From the NCBI GenBank assembly GCA_025464125.1, contig JAODLU010000219.1:1-6381 (forward strand): 6,381 nt of DNA, in the 5' to 3' direction. The notes under the pieces were generated by a model, which saw only the letters and a program-made list of their open reading frames with translations, did no database searches and had not been told where the DNA came from. Shown here piece by piece: positions 1 to 5,140 of this stretch. Source of the DNA: Microbacteriaceae bacterium (GTDB lineage Bacteria; Actinomycetota; Actinomycetes; Actinomycetales; Microbacteriaceae). A program made the translations under genes and the position numbers. Every line of letters starts with the position of its first letter. The first letter of the stretch is position 1.

Positions 1-680
1 TCGCCGAAGAGCGAATCGAGTGCGGATGTCGGCTGCTGTTCCCTGCGCCCGGCCGCTCGGGATCCCAGAACCTCCGTCGGAGGCTCGGCGGCTGGCAGCG
101 CCGTTGTGGGCAGCTGCTCAGCTGGCACCTGGTCTGTTGGAGGCTGGTCTGTTGGAGGCAGGTCTCTTGAAGGCTGGGTCGCGACCTGCGCTGGCGCCAT
201 CATCGGCGGACCAGCAGTCTCCCACGGGCGCGGTTCGAGCGATGGCTGTGGCGGCTCTGGCGTCACGAGTGCCGGGGGTACGACCGGCGGTTCGGGCTGC
301 TGCGGTGCAACCGGGGCAGGCAGCACCGGCTCGGCTGGCGGCACGGTGGGCGACACTACGGTGGGCGGTTCTGCGGCTGGCGGTTCTGCAGCCGTCGGCG
401 GTGTAGCCGATCCAAAGCCCCAGTCGAACGGGGCGCCGGATGCCGCTGCCGCTGGGCCTGCGCCCCGGCCGGGCGGCGGCGCGTTCTCCCACGGTCGCGT
501 GCTGGGCATGGACGGCGGCGGCGGCTGGTCATCGAAGGCTGGCGGTACTGCGGTGGCGGCTGGTGTCGCGGGGGACTGCGGCGGAGCGACCTTCTGCTCG
601 TCCCCATCGGCATCGGCATCGGCCCCGAACTGCGAAGCGAGCCAATCGCTCGGGTCGACCTCGTCGTCCCTATCGCTCAT
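1..680 (-). CDS. Proline/alanine-rich hypothetical protein, N-terminal part (runs off left edge)
   Basis: I do not recognise a family. The frame is open from an ATG at 680-678 to the window edge, giving 226 residues without a stop. The start is fixed by an ATGA overlap with the pyrE stop, which implies translational coupling. The first 30 residues are acidic (DPSDWLASQFGADADADGDE). Residues 31-205 are low-complexity, with about a quarter of all visible residues proline. Two similar blocks occur, RPWENAPPP at 62-70 and RPWETAGPP at 151-159; tryptophans also fall in DWL (12-14) and DWGFG (86-90), and the visible end is ALDSLFG (220-226). There is no signal peptide and no membrane segment in the visible part. 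It looks like a disordered cytoplasmic arm; any folded or membrane domain would lie beyond the edge. The gene is near-certain from frame and coupling, the function unknown. Confidence 0.8.
   Translation of the reverse strand, partial: MSDRDDEVDPSDWLASQFGADADADGDEQKVAPPQSPATPAATAVPPAFDDQPPPPSMPSTRPWENAPPPGRGAGPAAAASGAPFDWGFGSATPPTAAEPPAAEPPTVVSPTVPPAEPVLPAPVAPQQPEPPVVPPALVTPEPPQPSLEPRPWETAGPPMMAPAQVATQPSRDLPPTDQPPTDQVPAEQLPTTALPAAEPPTEVLGSRAAGRREQQPTSALDSLFG
131..175. repeat. Three tandem 15-bp units inside the proline-rich gene
   Basis: Units 131-145, 146-160 and 161-175 read GGTCTGTTGGAGGCT, GGTCTGTTGGAGGCA and GGTCTCTTGAAGGCT. The first two differ at one base and the third at two from the first. 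On the minus strand they encode pentapeptides of the PPTDQ type (PSRDL, PPTDQ, PPTDQ). The unit length is a multiple of three, so copy-number change would keep the frame; this is a likely slippage site in a disordered linker. Confidence 0.85.
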
Positions 681-1237
681 GCGCGAAGACCCAGGTCGTC
701 TAGCCCGATCGCATAGAAGTAGGGGTAGCCAGCAGCCTCGATGACCTCGCGGGCGCCGGTGTCACGATCGACTACGACCGCGACCGCAGCGATGATCGCG
801 CCGACCTTTTTGAGCGCCTCGATGGCGGCGAGCGGCGAGCCCCCCGTGGTCGAGGTGTCTTCGAGCACGATCACGCGCTTGCCCTCGAGATCGGGGCCTT
901 CCACCTGTCGGCCGCGACCGTGGTCCTTTGGCTCCTTGCGCACGACGAACGCGTCGTACTCGAGCCCGCGCGCTGCACCCTGGTGCAGGATGGCGGCCGC
1001 CACGGGATCGGCGCCCATCGTCATTCCACCGACTGCCGCGACATCCGGCACGCCCGCAATGAGGTCGAGCATGACCTGCCCGATCAGCGGAGCCACCCGA
1101 TGGTCGAGGCTCACCTTGCGAAGGTCGACGTAGTACGTGGCCTTCTTGCCGCTCGTGAGAGTGAAGTCACCGTGAAACACGGCCCCCGCTGAGATGTAGT
1201 CAATGAGTTGCTGCCTCGCATCGGTCACGCCGATCAC
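677..1237 (-). CDS. pyrE: Orotate phosphoribosyltransferase
   Basis: PyrE transfers the phosphoribosyl group of PRPP to orotate, giving orotidine 5'-monophosphate and pyrophosphate, the fifth step of de novo UMP synthesis in the cytoplasm. The 186-residue protein has the type I PRTase fold signature: PRPP-binding loop VIVLEDTSTTGGS at 122-134, the flexible catalytic loop RKEPKDHGRGRQVEG at 100-114 (Lys101, Lys104, His106), and the N-terminal orotate-side segment FTLTSGKKATYYVD at 25-38. Its length is slightly short of the approximately 210 residues of enteric PyrE but usual for actinobacterial forms. The start is GTG at 1237-1235; a second in-frame GTG three codons later is possible, and neither has a clear ribosome binding site. 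The stop overlaps the downstream proline-rich gene by four bases. Divergent to xthA. Confidence 0.96.
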   Translation of the reverse strand: MIGVTDARQQLIDYISAGAVFHGDFTLTSGKKATYYVDLRKVSLDHRVAPLIGQVMLDLIAGVPDVAAVGGMTMGADPVAAAILHQGAARGLEYDAFVVRKEPKDHGRGRQVEGPDLEGKRVIVLEDTSTTGGSPLAAIEALKKVGAIIAAVAVVVDRDTGAREVIEAAGYPYFYAIGLDDLGLRA

Positions 1238-1253
1238 TTTACGGCAGCGGGGC

Positions 1254-1259
1254 TACTAG
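1254..1259 (+). promoter_or_regulatory. Weak -10-like TACTAG upstream of xthA, within a 9-bp palindrome
   Basis: The 31-bp gap between pyrE and xthA holds GCTACTAGC (1252-1260), a palindrome around one central base. TACTAG within it matches the -10 consensus at only three of six positions and ends 9 nt before the xthA ATG. Its symmetry gives a similar TAGTAG on the minus strand, about 15 nt from the pyrE GTG. No convincing -35 is visible on either strand. Confidence 0.2.
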
Positions 1260-1268
1260 CGTTGAGGC

Positions 1269-2102
1269 ATGCGCGTCGCCACCTGGAATGTGAACTCCAT
1301 CCGCACGAGGGCCGCACGCGTGGTCGACTGGCTCGGGCGAGCGGATGTCGATGTGCTCGCCATGCAGGAGATCAAGTGCAAGGAAAGCCAGTTTCCGTTC
1401 GAGGCTTTCGCTGACGCTGGCTACCAGGTCGAACTGCACGGCCTCAACCAGTGGAACGGCGTGGCGTTCGCGAGCCGGCTGCCCATGGAGGACGTGAGCA
1501 TCGGCTTCCCATCGGCTCCAGGTTTCACAAAGAAAGAGGACGACCCACCAGCCGTGGAGGCCCGCGCGATGGGCGTCACTGTGGACGGTGTGCGGCTCTG
1601 GAGTCTCTACGTGCCGAACGGCCGCGCTCTCGGTGACCCGCACATGGACTACAAGATCGCGTGGCTCGACCAGCTCGCCTTCGACACCAGCGTGTGGATG
1701 AAGCAGCACCCGTCAACGCCCCTCGCACTCATGGGCGACTGGAATGTCGCGCCACTCGACAGCGACGTCTGGGCGACCTGGGACTTCGAGAACAACACCC
1801 ATACATCTGCTCCGGAGCGTGCAGCGCTTGCCCGCCTCGAAAGCATCGGACTCACCGATGTGGTGCGCCCGCTCGTGCCAGACGGTTTCACCTTCTGGGA
1901 CTACCAGCAGCTGCGCTTCCCACGCAATGAGGGAATGCGCATCGACTTCATCTTCGGGTCGAAGGAGTTTGCCGACCTCGTGTCCGGTGCGGAGATCGTG
2001 CGGGCGGAGCGCAAGGGCGACGGACCGAGCGACCATGTGCCGGTCGTGGTCGATCTCGATGTGACGGTCGAGGACGACGACGATCGGCCCATGATCTTCT
2101 AG
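1269..2102 (+). CDS. xthA: Exodeoxyribonuclease III (AP endonuclease, Xth family)
   Basis: A Mg-dependent repair nuclease that incises abasic sites and removes 3'-blocking groups, with 3'-5' exonuclease activity, in base excision repair. The 277-residue protein keeps the full exonuclease/endonuclease/phosphatase active site: Asn7 in TWNVNSIR (5-12), Glu34 in MQEIKC (32-37), the YVPNGR block (114-119), Asp157/Asn159 in GDWNVAP (156-162), Asp226 in RIDFIFGS (224-231), and Asp255-His256 in the terminal SDHVP (254-258). Asn7 and Glu34 have the same numbers as in the E. coli enzyme. Length is normal. The ATG at 1269 is set by the motif at the N-terminus; a GAGG lies only 1 nt before it, too near to act as a normal ribosome binding site. 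The tail after residue 264 is acidic (EDDDD). It ends 10 bp from the convergent permease gene. Confidence 0.96.
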   Translation: MRVATWNVNSIRTRAARVVDWLGRADVDVLAMQEIKCKESQFPFEAFADAGYQVELHGLNQWNGVAFASRLPMEDVSIGFPSAPGFTKKEDDPPAVEARAMGVTVDGVRLWSLYVPNGRALGDPHMDYKIAWLDQLAFDTSVWMKQHPSTPLALMGDWNVAPLDSDVWATWDFENNTHTSAPERAALARLESIGLTDVVRPLVPDGFTFWDYQQLRFPRNEGMRIDFIFGSKEFADLVSGAEIVRAERKGDGPSDHVPVVVDLDVTVEDDDDRPMIF

Positions 2103-2112
2103 GCGGCCATCG

Positions 2113-3033
2113 CTAACTCAGCAGCGCTGCAATGAGCACCAGCAGGGGCACGGCCAGGACCGTCGTGAGCAGCACAGCGTCACGTGCCAGGGTTTCCGAT
2201 CGTTCGTAGCGCTGCGCATAGTTGAAGACGTTCTGGGCCGTGGGAAGCGCGGCAACGAGCACCAGCACGAACAACTCGTGGCCGTGAATGCCGAACAGGA
2301 ACCTGGCGGCGAGGTAGGCGACTGTCGGCATGAACAACAGTTTGATCGCAGAGGCGAGCAGCACATCCGCCCGCTCCGGTCCTGGCTGCAGTGGTCGCTG
2401 GCCGTGCAGTGACATGCCGAAGGAGATGAGCACGACCGGCACCATCGCCGCACCGATCAGCTTCAGCGGCTCCATGACCGGCACGGGCAGGTGCACGTTG
2501 AACACAGCGAGCAGCACTCCGGCGATCGACGCCAGGATGAGCGGGTTGCGCACCGGCTGCAGCAGGATGTTCTTTATCGACACGGAGCCGCGCGTCGAGA
2601 TGTCGAGCATCGTAAGCGCGATCGGAGCAAAGACAACGATCTGCAAAAGGATGACCGGCGCAACATATTCGGCGCTGCCGAGCACATAGACCGCCACCGG
2701 CAGCCCGATGTTGTTCGCGTTCTGGTAGCCGGAGGCGAGCGCGCCGACGACGAGCTGTGGCACCGTGCGCTTGCCGAACAGGCGGATCAGCAAAAGGAAA
2801 AGCAGCCCTGCAGCCACCGCACTGATCGCCGCAACGACGAGCGGGATCGAGAACAGCAGGTGCACGTCTGCGTCTGCAAGCACGGTGAAAAGCAGGGCTG
2901 GGGCAAGCACGAAAAAGACCAGTCGGCTCAGCGTGTAGCGGGAGTTTTCGCCAAGGATGCCCGAGCGCCCGATGGCGTATCCAACCGCGATGACGAACCC
3001 CACAATCGCGAATCCGACCAGCACTCCACCCAT
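2113..3033 (-). CDS. AEC-family (auxin efflux carrier-type) permease
   Basis: An integral inner-membrane transporter of the AEC superfamily, whose bacterial members move carboxylates such as malonate or malate; the substrate here cannot be read from sequence. The 306 residues carry about ten hydrophobic segments, roughly 4-22, 38-53, 60-83, 93-119, 124-143, 164-180, 192-207, 224-247, 252-270 and 286-305. Two family-typical blocks in equivalent places of the inverted halves are visible: YQNANNIGLP at 103-112 and ALPTAQNVFNYA at 262-273. Proline- and asparagine-broken helices of this kind form the substrate site in related folds. ATG at 3033-3031 is chosen because it opens the first helix; the frame is open another 155 codons upstream, but that stretch is hydrophilic and overlaps the divergent regulator. 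No good ribosome binding site is seen. The divergent GntR gene suggests it is the regulated target. Confidence 0.9.
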   Translation of the reverse strand: MGGVLVGFAIVGFVIAVGYAIGRSGILGENSRYTLSRLVFFVLAPALLFTVLADADVHLLFSIPLVVAAISAVAAGLLFLLLIRLFGKRTVPQLVVGALASGYQNANNIGLPVAVYVLGSAEYVAPVILLQIVVFAPIALTMLDISTRGSVSIKNILLQPVRNPLILASIAGVLLAVFNVHLPVPVMEPLKLIGAAMVPVVLISFGMSLHGQRPLQPGPERADVLLASAIKLLFMPTVAYLAARFLFGIHGHELFVLVLVAALPTAQNVFNYAQRYERSETLARDAVLLTTVLAVPLLVLIAALLS

Positions 3034-3073
3034 GCCCGAAGTCTGCCACGCGACAGGCCACTGACCGGGGCAG

Positions 3074-3088
3074 CCCCCGTTCCGGGGG
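3074..3088. promoter_or_regulatory. Perfect G/C palindrome between the permease and gntR genes; candidate operator
   Basis: CCCCCG (3074-3079), spacer TTC, CGGGGG (3083-3088) is a perfect 6-bp inverted repeat. It lies between the divergent starts and over the place where a -35 element would stand for the gntR -10 box at 3097. It is well placed to affect both genes. It does not look like the usual GntR operator with GT/AC half-sites, so the binding protein is unknown. A copy with the same layout occurs at 3812-3826, after gntR. Confidence 0.4.
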
Positions 3089-3096
3089 TAGACAGG

Positions 3097-3102
3097 TACT
3101 AT
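3097..3102 (+). promoter_or_regulatory. -10 box (TACTAT) of gntR, consistent with a leaderless mRNA
   Basis: TACTAT fits the TANNNT actinobacterial -10 and matches TATAAT at four of six bases. Seven bases separate it from the GTG at 3110, so transcription would begin at or next to the start codon. No ribosome binding site precedes the GTG, which agrees with leaderless translation. No recognisable -35 is present; that position is occupied by the G/C palindrome. Confidence 0.55.
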
Positions 3103-3109
3103 CGAGAAC

Positions 3110-3805
3110 GTGAACGAAGCCACGGAAACGCAGAAGGAACCACTCTTCGACGCGGCCCAGGATTCATTTGCCCCGAGTCGGGTCGTCAGCAATGTCTTCG
3201 ATTCGATCCTGGCTGCCGTGCATTCCGGCAGGCTGATGCCGGGCCAGCGGATCAGCGATTCTGAGCTCGCCGGCCAGCTCGGAGTGTCTCGCACTCCGGT
3301 TCGCGAGGCCCTGCAGCGACTGCGTGAAATCGGCATTATCGAGGCCTCCGCCAGCCGCTTCACGCGGGTTGCGCTCGTGACACCGCAGCAGACAGCTGAT
3401 GCCATGGTCGTCTGGGTCGCGCTGTACACCGCGCTCGTCAATGAGGTCATCGGGCGGGTCACACCGGAGCTTCTCGCCATGATGAGAACTGACCACATCG
3501 AATTCCAGGGCGCCCTGGCCAGCCTCGATGCGCAGCGGGTCGCGACCGCGAATGCCGACTTCTTCAGTCACCTCATCGATCTTTCCGAGAACCCGACCCT
3601 GCAGAGGGGCATCACCTCGGTGGTTCACCAGATCCGTCTTGGCAGTCTGCACCTGCCCATGTTCATCGACCTGTCTGCGCTGGCGAAGTCGCAGGCCCTT
3701 CTCATCGCGGCTGCACAGGATCACGACCGCGCCGCAGCTCTTGGCGCCATCCGCATGATCGCGCTTATTGAGGTTCCCACAGCAAATTCTGTGTCAAAAA
3801 GCTGA
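3110..3805 (+). CDS. GntR-family transcriptional regulator with FCD ligand-binding domain
   Basis: A cytoplasmic DNA-binding regulator, probably dimeric, likely sensing a small carboxylate. The winged helix-turn-helix spans about residues 22-90, with ISDSELAGQLGVSRTPVREAL at 48-68 carrying the diagnostic SRTPVREAL recognition helix. The rest (about 95-220) is an all-helical FCD-type domain; the family D-x3-H metal pair is visible as Asp150/His154 in DFFSH, followed by LSENPTL (158-164). The two later histidines usual in metal-binding FCD domains are not at the expected places: the penultimate helix reads KSQALLIAAAQDHD (193-206) and the last AIRMIALIE (213-221). Length of 231 residues is normal. 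The start is GTG at 3110, picked for the leaderless -10 box and because the next usable codons are far inside. It is divergent from the permease, the typical layout for a local regulator of that transporter. Confidence 0.92.
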   Translation: MNEATETQKEPLFDAAQDSFAPSRVVSNVFDSILAAVHSGRLMPGQRISDSELAGQLGVSRTPVREALQRLREIGIIEASASRFTRVALVTPQQTADAMVVWVALYTALVNEVIGRVTPELLAMMRTDHIEFQGALASLDAQRVATANADFFSHLIDLSENPTLQRGITSVVHQIRLGSLHLPMFIDLSALAKSQALLIAAAQDHDRAAALGAIRMIALIEVPTANSVSKS

Positions 3806-3811
3806 AAATTA

Positions 3812-3826
3812 CCCCCGATTGGGGGG
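3812..3826. promoter_or_regulatory. Second C5G-N4-G5 palindrome, just after the gntR stop
   Basis: CCCCCG, ATTG, GGGGG has the same arms and spacing as the copy upstream of gntR (CCCCCG, TTCC, GGGGG). Read as a hairpin, ACCCCC (3811-3816) pairs with GGGGGT (3822-3827) around a 5-nt loop. It is not followed by a T-run, so it is a poor terminator by itself. A looser relative, CCTCC-ACAT-GGGGG, follows at 3834-3847. It may be an operator for the AT-rich promoter just downstream or a weak gntR 3' hairpin. Confidence 0.35.
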
Positions 3827-3852
3827 TTCATGTCCTCCACATGGGGGACCAA

Positions 3853-3875
3853 TATACTGATAATTTGTATTCAAA
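3853..3875 (+). promoter_or_regulatory. Orphan promoter-like element with overlapping operator-like palindrome
   Basis: This is the most AT-rich spot in the window. It holds TATACT (3853-3858) and GATAAT (3859-3864), each a good -10 match on the plus strand. They are followed directly by TTTG-TATT-CAAA (3864-3875), a perfect inverted repeat. That palindrome differs by one base from TTGTATACAA-type sites with TNGT/ACNA half-sites, the pattern known for GntR-family operators. No good -35 at 16-18 bp spacing is visible, and no credible coding region follows, so its product, if any, would be a short untranslated RNA. A remnant of a lost regulated gene is equally possible. Confidence 0.35.
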
Positions 3876-3964
3876 GGCATTCATCTGCCTGCACGATGTA
3901 GTCCAGCTTTTTACCCTCGCGCGGTACCCCCGGACCGAGCGGCTCGACCCGCATCCAGTGCCAC

Positions 3965-3984
3965 ATCATCTACCCGTAGATGAT
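3965..3984. repeat. Perfect 9-bp inverted repeat abutting the terminator hairpin
   Basis: ATCATCTAC (3965-3973), CC, GTAGATGAT (3976-3984) is a perfect inverted repeat with a 2-nt gap, so a real RNA hairpin would have about 8 pairs and a 4-nt loop. Its right end touches the first base of the larger hairpin at 3985. It may be part of a compound terminator or a separate structural or protein-binding element. Confidence 0.7.
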
Positions 3985-4022
3985 CCAGCGGATTGGCTCA
4001 CCCGAATGAGCCAGTCCGCTGG
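3985..4022. terminator. Strong 16-bp hairpin, probable bidirectional terminator between gntR and the dehydrogenase
   Basis: The arms 3985-4000 (CCAGCGGATTGGCTCA) and 4007-4022 (TGAGCCAGTCCGCTGG) pair at every position, with a single U-G wobble at 3993/4014 in the plus-strand RNA and a 6-nt loop. On the plus strand it is followed by TGCATTTAAA, a weak U-tract; on the minus strand no U-run follows. It stands between two convergent genes, 180 nt after the gntR stop and 40 nt after the dehydrogenase stop. U-poor hairpin terminators are common in high-GC actinobacteria. Confidence 0.7.
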
Positions 4023-4061
4023 TGCATTTAAACGCCAGGTACCGGAACCGGTCACAGCTGT

Positions 4062-5111
4062 CTAGGGGCGCAGCAGCACCTTGATCGCGCGGCGCTCGTC
4101 CATGGCCAGGTATGCCTCGCTCACCTCTGCGAGCGGGAGTTCGAGGTCGAACACCTTGCCGGGCTCGATGGCGCCGGAGAGAACCTCAGGCAGCAACTCG
4201 TCGATGTAGCCGCGAACAGGGGCTACGCCGCCACGAACGCCGATGTTGTTGCCGAAGAGCGTGCGGATCGGAAACTCGGCCCCGCCGTTCGGAACACCGA
4301 CATAGCCGACCATGCCACCTGGGCGCGTCGAGCGAATCGCCTGGTCCATCGACTCCTGGGTGCCAACGCACTCAAGTACGCAGTCCGCTCCCACGCCATC
4401 GAACATCTGCTTGATCGCAGCGATGCCCTCTTCTCCGCGAAGCTCGACGATGTCGGTGGCACCGAACTCCTTGGCGACGGCCTGGCGGGCGGGATTGCGC
4501 GACATCGCGACAATGCGCGACGCACCGAGACGCCTGGCCGCCAGCACTGCGCAGAGGCCGACGGCGCCGTCGCCGACCACGACCACCGTGCTACCTGCGG
4601 TGACGCCTGCCGACTTCGCCGCGTGGTGGCCGGTTCCCATCACGTCGGCGAGAGTGAGCAGGCTCGGGATGAGCGCGGCATCCGGCTGCCCCGGTGTGGC
4701 GACGAGCGTGCCGTCAGCGTGCGGCACCCGCACGAGCTCGCCCTGGCCGCCATCGGCGAACCCGCCGAGCCGGTCATCCGCCCCCCACCAGCCGCCGTGC
4801 AGGCAGGAGCTGCTGATTCCGTTCAGGCAGTTGACGCAGGTCATGTCGCAGTCATAGAAGGGGGCGATGACGAAGTCGCCGACCTTGATCGTGGAGACTT
4901 CACCGCCAACCTGCTCGACGATGCCGACGAACTCGTGGCCGATGCGCTTCGGCTTCGGCGTCGGCGTGACCCCCCGATAGCCCCAGAGGTCGGAACCGCA
5001 GACGCAGGATGCGACGACGCGCACAATGGCGTCGCCCCCTGTCGACAATTGCGGGTCGTTGACCTCTTCGAGGCGGATGTCGTGGTCACCGTGGAGCAGG
5101 GTTGCAAGCAT
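4062..5111 (-). CDS. Zinc-dependent alcohol dehydrogenase (MDR superfamily)
   Basis: A cytoplasmic medium-chain NAD(P)-dependent oxidoreductase; the alcohol/aldehyde substrate cannot be told from sequence. The GroES-like catalytic domain (about 1-150) shows zinc ligands Cys38 in CVCGSD, His59-Glu60 in GHEF, and probably Asp156 in ADVMGTGHHA. A cysteine cluster Cys88, Cys92, Cys95, Cys103 stands where the structural zinc lobe belongs, but the first gap is three residues instead of the standard two. The Rossmann domain (about 170-300) has VVVVGDGAVG at 176-185 as the dinucleotide GxGxxG loop. Its 349 residues are normal length. The ATG at 5111 opens the family's usual beta strand and lies 6 nt after TAGGCT, consistent with a leaderless start. 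It follows clpB by 29 bp on the same strand and converges on gntR. Closest in style to the uncharacterised FrmA/threonine dehydrogenase-like group, but I would not assign a name. Confidence 0.93.
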   Translation of the reverse strand: MLATLLHGDHDIRLEEVNDPQLSTGGDAIVRVVASCVCGSDLWGYRGVTPTPKPKRIGHEFVGIVEQVGGEVSTIKVGDFVIAPFYDCDMTCVNCLNGISSSCLHGGWWGADDRLGGFADGGQGELVRVPHADGTLVATPGQPDAALIPSLLTLADVMGTGHHAAKSAGVTAGSTVVVVGDGAVGLCAVLAARRLGASRIVAMSRNPARQAVAKEFGATDIVELRGEEGIAAIKQMFDGVGADCVLECVGTQESMDQAIRSTRPGGMVGYVGVPNGGAEFPIRTLFGNNIGVRGGVAPVRGYIDELLPEVLSGAIEPGKVFDLELPLAEVSEAYLAMDERRAIKVLLRP

Positions 5112-5117
5112 GCGCCA

Positions 5118-5123
5118 AGCCTA
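5118..5123 (-). promoter_or_regulatory. -10-like TAGGCT of the dehydrogenase gene, leaderless spacing
   Basis: On the minus strand TAGGCT is followed by TGGCGC and then the ATG, so transcription could start at the A of the start codon. The box fits TANNNT but matches TATAAT at only three bases, and no -35 is seen. It lies in the 29-bp gap after clpB, so read-through from clpB is the alternative source of message. Confidence 0.35.
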
Positions 5124-5140
5124 GCCACCGAACAAGCGGG

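Noticed and set aside
106..744. Glycine-rich 212-codon plus-strand frame
   Set aside because: It is the complement of the proline-rich gene (Pro codons CCG/CCA read as Gly/Cys/Trp) and overlaps the end of pyrE; no start signal.
1264..1267. GAGG as ribosome binding site of xthA
   Set aside because: Only one base separates it from the ATG, too near for normal pairing with 16S rRNA.
2491..3264. 257-codon plus-strand frame over the permease
   Set aside because: Antisense shadow of the permease, rich in Arg/His/Asp, and runs into gntR in a wrong frame.
3034..3498. Upstream extension of the permease frame by 155 codons
   Set aside because: It lies antisense to the well-supported GntR gene, crosses the divergent promoter region and encodes hydrophilic sequence with no family resemblance; the first helix begins right after the ATG at 3033.
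4041..4052. ACCGG-AA-CCGGT inverted repeat near the dehydrogenase stop
   Set aside because: Only 5 bp with a 2-nt gap; expected by chance in this GC-rich sequence, and the adjacent 16-bp stem explains termination.
3841..4065. 74-codon plus-strand reading frame in the gap after gntR
   Set aside because: Its start overlaps the promoter-like element, it has no ribosome binding site, its codons are not G/C-ending like those of its neighbours, and it runs through both hairpins.
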